Below are positions 11,561-22,491 of a stretch of DNA of 35,826 nucleotides, piece after piece; within the stretch, counting starts at the first letter, position 1; each line of letters starts with the position of its first letter. A program made the translations under genes and the position numbers. The stretch lies in contig QZLH01000279.1 in assembly GCA_003833135.1 (NCBI GenBank), positions 78,918 through 114,743 on the forward strand, written 5' to 3'. This DNA comes from Oehlia diaphana (Eukaryota > Glomeromycota > Glomeromycetes > Glomerales > Glomeraceae). A model generated the notes under the pieces. It was given only the letters and a program-made list of their open reading frames with translations, was not told where the DNA came from and ran no database searches.

Positions 11561-12675
11561 ATTTGTTTATTAAGTTATAAGTTATTTTTATTTATTGTTA
11601 TTTTTATTTATTAAGTTATTTTTATCTATATATTATTTTTATTAAATTTCAATATGTATTATCTTACAGTACCACACTTGATAAATTATAAAATATATGC
11701 CCAAACAAATTATACATTCTAATATTATAAAAGCACGAAAAATAAATCATTGTACAGTAAACGTCCAAAACAATGTTTCCAGGCTATAGTACGTGATCTG
11801 CGGGTAATTATGTTTCGATAGTGCGAAATCATATTTATTTTTTCGTTGGTAAAAAATGCCAAAAATTTATTTTATACGCTATTATTCATTATTCATAATA
11901 ATAGAATTATTATGTTACTAAATTTTGCTATTTTTTTATTGCTACAGATATTTTATGAATAATAAATTTTATTTCCTTTTCCCTATTTTATTGCTTAAAT
12001 AAATTTGATTGTTTTTGTTAATATTTAATAAAATAATTAGCAATCTTATAGACTTGATTTCCTGTAATTAGCTTTTATTCTTAATTATTTTTATAATACC
12101 CTATATATAAGAGCGATTTATTAGGATCATCAACACTTTTACTCATCCTGTATTATGATGTAGTATGATGATTTTTTAGTATCGTTCGTCTTTTTCAATA
12201 ATTTTGAAATTTGGTCAAATTTTCTTTCACCATAAACGATCTCATGGCTCCTCTAATAATTTCTTAGCCTTAAAAACATAATTCTCCCCATTAGTATTAC
12301 TTAAAGGAGTTAAGGAATTATATAAAGTTTCTGAATATCTAGTGATTATCATTTTTAAGTTTTCTGTTTTGTTTTTTTTATTGAACATAATCTTATAATA
12401 TTGTTTCAGCATTTGTAATGTTTTTAAATATCTCCTTTAAATCGCGTGTCTTTTTTTTTTCGTTGATACATGTTACAACCGTACTTTGTACTCCAGAGTC
12501 AATGATATGATGTTTAACGTCAAGCAATATGTATTCCATCTTTAAACTTCTGTCTGTTCAGTTTAGCATTTCATATATTCCAAATAAAATAAATAAATAA
12601 ATGTACCAAGGCTTCTAATATTATATAATTAAAATGCCGATTTATTAGCGTCCGATACTCTCTATTCTTCAAATC
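11561..12675. other. Spacer between SDR copies B and C
   Basis: The stretch begins with the shared 3' flank (11704-11743). It continues with the block 12165-12450 paralogous to 9640-9900, and ends with the short upstream block of copy C (GCGTCCGA-like element, then AATCATGCAA at the ATG). No gene is supported. Confidence 0.45.
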
Positions 12676-13085
12676 ATGCAACTTAAGGGGAATACATTTA
12701 TCGTTACTGGAGGGTACAATTGATTGACTTTATTATTAAAAAAAAGTTCCGTTTTAAATTAAATATTTTTTTTTAGAGGTAATGGATTAGGATTATCGGC
12801 AGCTCAAGAATTATTAAGAGCAAATGTGGTGGTAAATTTATTATATATATATTAAAATCTTAATTTTTATTTATTTATTTATTTATTTTAAAAAAATTTG
12901 CAATTGATTTGAAAGATGACGGAAAATCATTTTTTAAAGGTCAAGAAAAAAATGGTTTATTTGCTCAAGCGAACGTAACATCTGGGTGTGTATTATATAT
13001 ATATTTGTTTTATTAAGATCTACCGATAAAAGATTTGAACCGATTTTATTATTTGTTTTTAGGAAGAAATAACTAAAGTTATCTC
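12676..13085 (+). pseudogene. Truncated SDR copy C
   Basis: The 5' half of a fourth SDR copy. Exon 1 (12676-12713) and exon 2 (12777-12831) are open. Exon 2 has lost two codons (Leu-Gly) relative to the other copies and reads GNGLG in the Rossmann loop. The acceptor before exon 3 is destroyed (TTT where the others have TAG, at about 12897-12899). The exon 3 donor is altered and one base shorter (about 12984-12986), which would shift the frame. Exon 4 begins correctly at 13063, but similarity to the other copies stops after about 16 bases, where unrelated sequence with an inverted repeat starts. Exons 5-8 are absent. It is followed 400 bp later by intact copy D. Confidence 0.85.
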
Positions 13086-13100
13086 ATTGTGTATGGCGTA

Positions 13101-13156
13101 TACACCGATGGATTTTATACCAGTGGAATAATTTACAAAAAAAATCCATCGGCGTA
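13101..13156. repeat. Inverted repeat at the SDR copy C breakpoint
   Basis: The arm TACACCGATGGATTTT (13101-13116) is repeated in inverse orientation at 13141-13156 with one mismatch, around a 24-bp loop. It starts about 20 bp after the point where SDR homology stops. It could be the end of an inserted mobile element or a hairpin that prompted the deletion. A related CCGATAGG motif follows near 13169. Confidence 0.5.
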
Positions 13157-13485
13157 ACATAATACCGATAGGATGGCATAAATTAATAATTAAATTAATC
13201 TATACTGATGTCGACATAAAACTTTTATGTAGCTTAATTTTTATTACAATTTAGGCTTCTTGTAGAAAGTGATTCTTAAATTTTTTGATAATATACTAGC
13301 CCTTACCTTCTTTAGGATGGTAAGGACATCACGGATTTGTTTATACCATATCATTTTCATAATGAAAATCACAATCGAATGATCAGCATAAAATAAACAA
13401 TATTACGCCCGACACTACTATCATGGTAAACTATAGTACTTTACCCTTTTTTAAATTCCTATCTTCTCTTCGTGAACTGCAAATC

Positions 13486-14833
13486 ATGCAAATTAAAGGG
13501 AATACATTTATTGTTACTGGGGGGTAAGTAATAAATATCAACTTCATTATTAAAAAAGTACTGTATTGACTTTAGATATTCTTTTTTAGAGGAAGTGGAT
13601 TGGGATTATCGGTAGTTCAAGAATTATTAAGATTAGGAGCAAATGTAGTGGTAAATATTAATATACATTGGAATTAATTATTATTTTTTCCGTTTTTTTT
13701 TATTTATTTTATTTTTTTAATTCTTTCTTTTTTTTTAAAAAAAAAAAAATTTGATAGGTAATTGATTTAAAAGATGAAAGAAAATCGTTTTTTAAAGAAC
13801 AAGAAAAAAATGTTTTATTTGTTCAAGCGTATGTAACATCAGAAGTATGTTTTTCCAATCTTAATTAAAAAAAAAATATATTTTCGTTAAAATGCACAAA
13901 GGATTTGAACTTATTTTATTTTTTATTTTTTAGGAAGAAATAACTAAAGCTATTCAACAAGCAATTGATAAATTTGGGGAGAATATTCGTGGAGTTTTAA
14001 ATTGTGCTGGTGTATTTGTAACAGGAAAAGTATGTTTTTTCATATTCAGTAATGTATTAAATTTTTTAAACACAAAATTTTTAATTGAAATTATTTTTAA
14101 TTGAATAGATTGTTGATTCAAAAGGGAAGCCACTAAATTTAGATTCATTTAAATTTGCTATTAACTTTAATTTGGTAAATACAAATTTTTAATCAAATAA
14201 TTAAATAAAACGATTCACACGCATATTTTTTATTAATTAGGTTGGAACTTTTAACGTATGTAGGTTAGTAGCTGCACAAATGGTTAAACAAAAACCATTA
14301 GAAGAAGGTAAAATATCTTTTATTTATTAAATATTTCAGCTAATATATGACTAATGTATTATGATTAATATTTCAATTAGGAGAAAGAGGTGTAATAATA
14401 AATATATCATCAATCGCTTATCAAGATGGACAAGCAGGCATTATTTCATACTCCGCATCTAAAGGTGGTGTGGCTTCAATGACTTTACCTATGACGAGAG
14501 ATTTATCTAGATTTGGCATTAGAGTTGTTACTATTGCTCCCGGATTATTTGGTACATACAGTATTAACATTACATATAATTTTATTTAATATTTACTATG
14601 TTAATATTAATTAAAGTTATATTTATTTTTTAAATTTTTATATAATAGAATCTCTATCTGCTATTACAAATGAAAGAATGAAACAAAAATTGATAAGTCA
14701 AATTGAGTACCCCGCTAGACTTGGTAAACCAGATGGTGAATTTAATAAGCTAGTTGTTCATTTGATTGAGAATACTTACATGAATGGTGAAATCGTTAGA
14801 ATTAGTGCTGGTACTAGATTAGGAAAATTATAA
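13486..14833 (+). CDS. HSD17B10-like short-chain dehydrogenase/reductase, copy D (256 aa, 8 exons)
   Basis: Third intact paralogue. Exons: 13486-13523, 13590-13650, 13758-13844, 13934-14029, 14109-14174, 14241-14307, 14381-14551, 14649-14833; 771 nt. The last exon is nine bases shorter than in A and B, and in frame. It has the canonical NCAG motif that A and B lack (NCGG), plus the NISS serine and YSASK. It is the most changed elsewhere: QAYVTSE for [17 protein letters not shown] for [17 protein letters not shown] replacing the FxTP segment, [10 protein letters not shown] for [10 protein letters not shown], and [11 protein letters not shown] for [11 protein letters not shown]. Exons 6 and 7 are almost identical to copy B, so either B and D are closest or there was local gene conversion. 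Probably a functional enzyme; substrate unknown. Confidence 0.87.
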
Positions 14834-16420
14834 ATTCGTTTTTATTATGTTATTATTTATTATTATTTGTATTATCATAATTTTTTATTAAATGTTTAAA
14901 TATACTTTCGTACAGTACCAACATTTTTTGTTTTAGCAATTGGTAAATTGATTAATTACTATAAAATATACGTATTCAAATTTTACTTTCTAATATTGTA
15001 AAAGCGTATCCCTCATAAAACAAGAATTGTATATAATGTAAAAAAGGTTACTGTAAACGTTGTATCACATAAAAATTTGGGTAATTCAGTTAGAACAAGG
15101 CAATGATGTGTATTGGGAAATTGGAAGCTATTAGAAACTTCTAATTTCTTTAAATTCCAACTTCTATAGAATCGACTAATCACGATTAATCGTTTCTCAA
15201 ATTTCGATTCTAAAATCCGATTTTCGATTCAGATTAATCAACATAAAAACCATTTTATTTCTTTGTTTTTATGTTTTTATATTACATAGATAATCAGTGA
15301 CTGCGCGCCTATCGACATTAACGATATTAATACACTAATATATAAACGCATATTCGTCGTATTATATTAAATTCAAATTTAAATATATTTAACAGTTAAG
15401 AAATTCATTTTTTCAGAACCAAAAAACATGTACCCAGCACTATATGTACCTAAAAGCGAATTCTCATTATAAAGGAATCTTCACGGAGGAAATTTACATA
15501 TCGATGATATTAAAGTGACTTTGTGATTAAAATAGTATTTGATAGAATAGATTGGCTTAATTAAAATTGATTCGATGATCAAACATAGCAAGTTGAAATA
15601 ATAAAAAATTCACTATAAAGAACTGCTTTATTTTACTATTGAAAAAAATAGTAACTGTTTCCCATTCGTAAAAACAGAAAAGAGAAGATCTAGACCTTCA
15701 AACAAACAATCGGGAACTCATAAAATATGACGTTGAGACATCACGTGACAATTTAAATTTCGCATTCCGGTGATCAGAGCAGTGAATTGATCGAAAGAGA
15801 CTGAAAAATTGTAAAATATAAAAAAAATTTAAATATGTGAAAACGTGTATATAGTATACGATTCAAACACTTTGATATCATGGTATCATGGAAAATAACT
15901 TGTTAGAATACGATATATATAGCAAAAGAAAAATTACAAAAATTACAAGAAAATAAAAATATTTATAAAATGCGTAGTTTCTCAAGTTTTTCAATACAGG
16001 TACTAATGATCAAATTATTTCTCAAAATAAATTTCTTTAAATACACAAATTTCCAGCTTCACCAATAATTACAACGCTGAATAAAGTTTATAAATACATG
16101 TAGATTTTTGTGCGTACTGCGGCTTTTTGTATAATTAATATTTTCTCGACTAACAACTAATATTGTTAAGCTGTTGGATTAACAAGTAAAATGTTATTAT
16201 TTTATTGAAACCTTGATGTTATATACAGTTCACCCTCGCTATAGTCATTTATTATATAAGTAATAAAAAAAGGTCACATTGAATATCATATATACCTTAT
16301 ATAACCCTATAATTTTTATCAAAAATAATAATAATAATAAAGATAAACAAATAAGTCGTTGAAAAATGATCGTATATAATTAAATCTTAAATTCATTTCT
16401 TTGTATAAAAAGTAAATTGC
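14834..16420. other. Gene-poor stretch after the SDR array
   Basis: The 3' flank of copy D, to about 15130, is paralogous to that of copy A. Positions 15165-15235 contain a run of ATCGATT/GATTAATCG-like words that may be remains of an inverted repeat. A solo Tc1/mariner-like end (CAGTTCACCCTCGCTATAG) lies at 16226-16244, with no partner end found nearby. No gene is supported. Confidence 0.4.
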
Positions 16421-16864
16421 TTAGCCTAATAAATATTGACTTAAATATTTCTTTAAATGACATTCAAGATATTCTCTTTGATCAAAAGTTAATACTAAAT
16501 GCTCTTGTTCCATATTTTGTTGAAATTCAATCCCAAGAAAATTTTTACTCAAACAATTATTGACCAAGATAGGAGAAACAATTTCGTATGATACATGATA
16601 AAGTTGGTCATTATATTGTTGCTGATAATAGAAAATACCTTCATTAGATTGAGCGTTACGTTCTTTTAATGATTTATTTAATAAATATGCAACGATATCG
16701 TTTGAGATTTCCTTGCAAATAACATGATAATGATAATAATTTGGTGGTCGAAAGAAAAAATCAGTAGGATGAACGGGTTGAGTTCTAAGATTTGCGGAAG
16801 AATCTGGTTGTACATATGCGTTGGTAACTGTTGGTAGAGGCTGAGAGTCAGGATTCTGCGTCAT
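16421..16864 (-). CDS. Hypothetical protein of 147 aa; 5' end uncertain
   Basis: I do not recognise the family. Residues 1-38 are polar and Pro/Gln/Ser-rich (disordered). Residues about 39-147 look folded, rich in Tyr, His and Gln (RPPNYYHYHVICKEIS, FYYQQQYNDQLYHVSYEIV, YLECHLKKYLSQYLLG), with no catalytic motif. The frame stays open upstream of the ATG and ends at a TGA at 16973-16975, just after a possible start at 16996 (Met-Asn-Ser-Gln-Gly-Gln). A neighbouring frame between them also looks protein-like (SDSESNQNPLISTAFNPQDT). The original start may thus be 16996, with two compensating frameshifts or a nonsense change. The gene may therefore be a decaying copy. No introns are needed. It has no functional neighbours. 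Confidence 0.5.
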   Translation of the reverse strand: MTQNPDSQPLPTVTNAYVQPDSSANLRTQPVHPTDFFFRPPNYYHYHVICKEISNDIVAYLLNKSLKERNAQSNEGIFYYQQQYNDQLYHVSYEIVSPILVNNCLSKNFLGIEFQQNMEQEHLVLTFDQREYLECHLKKYLSQYLLG

Positions 16865-16996
16865 ATAAGACTCGCTCGGAGCAATTGAACTTTCTTGTCT
16901 TTCATGAAATGAAACGGGGTGTCTTGTGGATTGAAAGCAGTAGAAATAAGAGGGTTTTGGTTGCTTTCTGAATCAGAACTGACCTTGTGAATTCAT

Positions 16997-17489
16997 ATTT
17001 AAAAATGCTTGACTTCTGCTCGCGAGGTAGTGTATAAAACGATTTTAAAACAACTAAACTGAAAAATTTTTTTATTATGTTGTTTAGTAAGTAAGAGAAA
17101 AAAAATTAATATTCCTCAAAAAAAAGGAAAAAAAGCGTCTAAATGAGGTATAACTATGAGGCTATGAAAAAAGTTGTGGAACAAATATTTTGTTTCTGTC
17201 AAAGATATGATGAACAACATGTAATGCAGACAACCATATGTGGTTTACTCAGGGATGTACAACTGTTTGTAATATATTTTATTTCTTATTTTATCTATAA
17301 AACAATAAGTTCCTGACTTCCTGTACGACCGCAGCAGATATATATGAGAAACTTCTACCCTCCGCTTATTTGTATATTCCTTACCCATAGGACTTTAGTC
17401 GCCCTCTTTTCATTCATATTCTTCGTATCCGTTTCACAATTCTCTTCTTTAACCCGCTTTGTAAAGTCGTTATTGAGCGTCGTGTAAAT
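16997..17489. other. Intergenic stretch before the F-box/LRR pseudogene
   Basis: Nothing coding is supported. The sequence is somewhat less AT-rich between 17330 and 17490, which may be the old 5' region of the pseudogene that follows. Confidence 0.35.
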
Positions 17490-18265
17490 GGTCGTTATTA
17501 CCTCCAGAGATTCTCGTAAACATATTTAGTTTTTTTCAGATTCCGTTAAAGATTTATTATTATGCGCACAAGTTAATAAAAACACGGCACTATATATAAC
17601 CCATAATGGGACCCGTACAAAATCCCGACGGTCCAAAATCCCAATCCCGACAAATGGCCCGCGTTATGCAGAATTATGCAGAATCACGTGATGTGTTTGA
17701 CCAGCATTAGAGTTCGGGATTTCGTACCTGTCGGGATTTCGTACCAGACCCATTTATAATTACATCATTTTACATATGGTGTACAGTAAATTTTAATAAT
17801 TTCGAAAGTTTTCAAAATTCATGAAATATTACAGCTAATGACGAAGACGAGAAGACGAGAAGAAATCGAGCGTTAGATAATTGGAGTAGATTTGTAAAAG
17901 CATATTTGAACGTAATAAAGTCTCCCACTTCAAGAACTTCAAAAGAAGAAGAAGAAGATGTACCCAAATTTCTTTTAACAAAACCTCAAAATTTTATGGA
18001 TATTTTGTTAAAAGACTTGATTTATCGGGAATTCACAGAAAAAATATTATCACTAAGGAAATGCTTCGCGATCTTTTTCCAAACATACCAAATCTTGAGA
18101 ACGTTAATTTTATAATTTATACAGTTACTGATAGGGTAATTGAAAAATTAACGAAATCATGTCATCACTTAAAGAATTAAAATTATTCGGATGTATAAGT
18201 CTCACGAATCGATCATTGTATTGGATTGAAATGAGATGTTCTAAACTTACCACGTTAAATATAGG
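17490..18265 (+). pseudogene. F-box/LRR protein pseudogene split by a MITE-like element
   Basis: Remains of an F-box protein. From 17498 the frame reads LPPEILVNIFSFF. A one-base change in a T run moves the continuation DSVKDLLLCAQVNK to another frame from 17539; together they form a typical F-box. A 150-bp inverted-repeat element follows at 17605-17754. Coding resemblance resumes after an acceptor-like ACAG at 17834 (RALDNWSRFVKAYL..., SRTSKEEEEDVPKFLL). The frame shifts again near 17995 (GYFVKRLDLSGIHRKN..., LFPNIPNLENVNF) and once more near 18170 (LKELKLFGCISLTNRSLYWIEMRCSKLTTLNIG), all LRR-like. It ends at a good donor, GGGTGAGT, at 18266. There are at least three frameshifts, mostly in homopolymers, and no downstream exons were recognised. 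Confidence 0.65.
17605..17754. mobile_element. MITE-like inverted-repeat element (150 bp)
   Basis: The terminal inverted repeats are 25 bp (17605-17629 and 17730-17754) with four mismatches. They begin AATGGG and end GTAC(A/G)AAATCCCGAC. A second internal copy of the TTCGGGATTT motif lies at 17713-17722. The element is GC-richer than its surroundings and contains TCACGTGA. No transposase is encoded. The target-site duplication is unclear because both flanks are TA-rich. It sits between the F-box and LRR parts of the pseudogene, either within an old intron or disrupting an exon. Confidence 0.65.
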
Positions 18266-20480
18266 GTGAGTAATATTTAATAAATATTATTAAAAAAAAT
18301 TTTTTTTTTTTTATTATTTTTTTTCCGATTTCTGATTTTTTTTTTCTTTTCCTAGTTTTTTTTAAAAAAGGGGGGAGGGATCCATTGCAATTTTTTTCAC
18401 AGCATTTTTTTCTTTGTTGATTTATAATGAAGTTAAATAAGCGGTTATTCAAAACTTTAACAGAATATTAGTGACCTTCGTAACACTGTATATCTGTTTT
18501 TTACGCTAACCAAAAACAGTCCCCTTTATCTGTTATGATTTTTATAATATAGTCGAATATATTTATATATTGCCATAGATCAAGTAATAAAGACAATTGC
18601 GCATTTATGTATCTACAAATATTTTTTTCTTTCAAAAATAATTATACAACACATTTTTTTTTTGTCCTCAGTCGCGACTCGCGACAATAATGCGTTTTAT
18701 TGTGACGCATTGTTGAAGTTTTTCTTTACGCTCAAATCGAATCGCATGGTTGCCGAATGATTTCTTCTTATAAAGATTCCTAGCGAAATTTCAACAATTT
18801 TACTAAAAAATTAAATATGCACATTCATACAAAAATTCACTTATATCTCAAAACTGCAAAATTTCTTTTCTTAACTATTCCGTATTCATATAGTAGTTGA
18901 CCAGTAAATCATGTTGATTTCCGGTAATTGAAGTTTTGCTAATTGTCTATCAAATAGCCAAAAATTTTTATTCATAAAAAAATTTTATTCTATCTAAAAA
19001 ACTACTCCTACATTAATTGAAAAAAAAAATACGAAAGCAAAAAACATATTCCGTCCAAATTTCTTTTCTACAAATTATAAACACTTGTTATTATGATATT
19101 TCTTCATAATATGGTTCAAAGTAGTCTTGATTGGATTCTTGCAAATGTTGACGATAACGACCCATAAAAAATTTCCCGGGAAAAACTCCGATAATTGTTC
19201 ATTTTTCTATCATAGTTACAATATATATAAAATTATCTGCGATTTTTTTTAGTCCTAATCAGGAAAAATCAAAATTTCTAAAATTTCTAAATTTAATCTA
19301 TTGAATGAAGATCATAAATAATTTGTTGTCTTACGAACGAACGTAGTTTATTGTTAAGATAATTATTGTAAAATATTGGCGAAAATTTAGGAAAATTTTT
19401 GTAACGATAATATTCTATTATGAATTTCTTAATCCTTCATTTTTTTTATTGAAATAACTTTATAATATAATTAATGCTTTGATTTGATTTTTGGCAACAT
19501 CATTTTATATTATAATTGAGATAATTTCTGCTCTTCGCCATATTTGTTATCGTAACTTTCGTAAATTTCTTAAAAATGAGCTTGGTCGTTTTTGAAAAGT
19601 TTGAAATTTGGAAATTGTGTTGAAACCATAATGTATAAGATTATGAATTACGACCTAGTTTCGTAATAATTCCGCAGCTGATATTTATTAAAAAAATTCA
19701 CGCTAATTCAATAATGTATAAGCACGCTAACAATACAAATTATAACCAAAATTAAGATATAGATAAAATCACCGGTTCTAAATTGAGTAAATTTTCAACA
19801 AGAACATCATGTACAGTACTAATTAAATAAAAAGGTATTTTTTACCGTTTACCGTTTCTAGTAATCTTTACATTGAATCCTCTATTTTAGCATTTAGTTT
19901 TTGAAACTATTCAAACTACTAACTATAAAATAGCAATAAGAATAACAACGTCATCTACCCGTCGAATTTCTGATTGATTAGGTTGATTAGCAACTTTAGA
20001 TCCAAAATCTTAAAGGCTGAGACCTTAGACCTAATAATACAATTGCATACGATAAGATTGTAAGTCAATTTATTAAAGTAATAAAGTAAATAGTACAAAA
20101 CCATTGATACAAAAATTACAAAATAAAAAACGCATGATGGTCATCAAAAACAAAAACAATTAGATTTTATTTCTAATAGTATCCTAAAACACATAATGAT
20201 CGATAATCATATGATACATGACTACTACCTGAGGGTTGTTCCAAAAAATTTTGATCATCTAATCGTCCATTTGAGATGAAACAACTGCCATTTAATTTGA
20301 TTCACCTCTGTGTTTGAATCATTATATGCTGAAATATTATTAATTTAATTTTACTATTAAGATTTAGGCAAACACAGCATTATGCTAATACTTTATTATA
20401 ATAAAATCAAAATTACATAACAAATTAAATAGTCGCACGATAAAATAATACAAATCAAAGAAATCTAATCTAAGTAAACC
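18266..20480. other. Gene-poor AT-rich stretch
   Basis: No gene is supported. It contains poly-T tracts at 18293-18365 and scattered inverted A/T runs. A short minus-strand coding-like fragment lies at 19091-19165 (24 codons, protein-like composition MGRYRQHLQESNQ..., ending EPYYEEIS and stop). Its frame also reads openly upstream for about 12 more codons. This may be the tail of a dead gene, but it is too short to assign. Confidence 0.4.
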
Positions 20481-22491
20481 TAACTAAATCCCAAATCCGT
20501 ATCGTAAGTACCGTGAATTCTAAAAGAACAAATTCCGGGCCAACTATCCGAAGAATTAAGTTAGTACCGAAGTAAAATTCCACCTATAAACTTAAATCCT
20601 CGAACTGTTCGACGTGACAGAAAATCTATCCTTGCGACAAGCGAGTGAATTCAATGGATTATTCGGGTGTATGGACGAAAGGAAGAACCTGAAGTGCAAG
20701 AAGAAGGGTGTAGAAGAGAAGGTCGGCGTGATGGGAGAACAGAACTTGGGTAACATTTCGATTTTCGGGAGATACCTTTTGATCGTTCCCAGGAGGTGAA
20801 AAGATCGCAGCTGCGAGACCATAAATTGGAAAAAATTCTTTGTTAAAGTTTGAAAACGACATCACTTTACTACCAAGATATTAAGATTTAGAATATACTG
20901 CAATTATCATAAATTAATATAACTAATATGTAAATACAAAATATGACCTAAATGTTAAATATTAACTAAATGAAAAAAAAAGGTCAAATGATAAATTTAT
21001 AAACAAGGTTCTCTCAAAATGCCTACATAATTTCTTACAAGAATTGAAGTATTATAAGTGTTGTAAAAAAATAGATTTATAATTACTACTTCTTTAAGTT
21101 GATGGAATATTTTATACTATATTTATTATCTTAGAATTTTTAAGATATTTAGAATTAGTAGAATTAGTTTAAGTTTAATTGCAAGTAATATTGGGAAAAA
21201 TTATGAGTCAATTAGTTCTAAGCCAATGCAAATGACTAATACAAATGGCTCAACATCCTCTGGAATCTCTCTTGGTAATTAGGTACATAGGTCCCATTAA
21301 ACTATTATTGATTTGATAAAAAATACTTTTAAATTTCCAAGTAGAGATCAAATATATGTGAGGTTCCTTAATTTATTTATTGCTTTTTTCCATGCAGCAC
21401 AATTTTCAAAATAATGAATTTCTAAGCTATAAGAATTTAAAGAGACAGAATTCTCTGCGGCTCTGCCCCATATTAGTGTTGATAAGACAGCAAAATTGTC
21501 CAATAACATTAAATATTTATTAAAAAGGATGTGTTATGTCATTAATGACAGAAGAAATAACAGGAAAAAAATTCTTCTATATATCTTCGTGTATGATATC
21601 TCTAGTTTTTGAATTATTTTTTACCTGACTGCAGAGTGCAATAAACATATTATAAAGTATATTTGCACCTTCAATCCAATCTTGACAAGTCATCTAGGCT
21701 CTATCTTGCTATTATAGAATGCCTAACCACTGGTGTTCTTTCTTATGATCACACTAGGACATCACCCAAGTTCTTTTCTGTCCGTGTATTTATGCTTTTT
21801 TTTTTCCGTCACTACTTACAATACTGTAGGAATCTCCTTTATATTGACGACAACACGGTTATTAATGTTATGCAAGTTATCACCTGATAATATCCATTCT
21901 CATTATGATTTTAGCGATGTGATCATGCATATGCGCTTGAACATGAAAGATTTCCGCATATAATTCTTTAAGCTGTATGCAATCCACACAGTACCCGCAC
22001 ATACAATTATAAAAAAAAAAGAAAAAAAATATTTTAATTGTGTATCACAATTCATAATTCTCGTACACAACCTTTTTTCATATAGTGGGCATATTACGCA
22101 CATATATACGGACTCATTTATGTTCCCAAAGTCGTGTCAGCAATAGGACCCAGAGATTGACGTTATGCCAGTTTTAGAAATGAATAATGCTGAATGCTTT
22201 TCGTAAAGAATCACCCTGCCAGATGAACTAAACTCAGTATTAGTACATAATACCCCTCATGCATTAGAAATACTTAGACAGAATAGCGTGATTACTACGT
22301 CGGTCGAAAAGTCTTTTTGAACAATGTATCTGGCATCCTGGAGCATGACCATCGTCTCACGAATATCACATAAATTTGTTTAAAGTCGTTTAATTGAACA
22401 ATAAAGGCGTTTTTCAAGCGACAGACAACACTTTATTAAACGCGTTTAAATACCGGATCGTCCTTAATGTTTGTAGATTTAATCTCCTCCT
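20481..22491. other. Gene-poor stretch with a GC-richer island at about 20490-20830
   Basis: The island is noticeably richer in G and C than its surroundings and has overlapping open frames on both strands (20614-20799 plus; 20659-20865 and 20592-20822 minus). None has a recognisable domain, so I suspect an old mobile-element remnant rather than a gene. Short open frames at 21663-22103 are likewise unassigned. The rest is AT-rich without features. Confidence 0.35.

Noticed and set aside
13954..14148. Minus-strand open frame in SDR copy D
   Set aside because: It is antisense to exons 4 and 5 and the intron between them; chance frame.
18255..18452. Minus-strand Lys/Phe/Ile-rich open frame
   Set aside because: It is produced by poly-T tracts of low complexity.
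20592..20865. Overlapping open frames on both strands in a GC-richer island
   Set aside because: Several frames are open at once, which follows from base composition. None has a recognisable domain, so no gene is called; a mobile-element remnant remains possible.
21663..22103. Three short open frames
   Set aside because: Hydrophobic, low-complexity translations with no start context or similarity that I can recognise.
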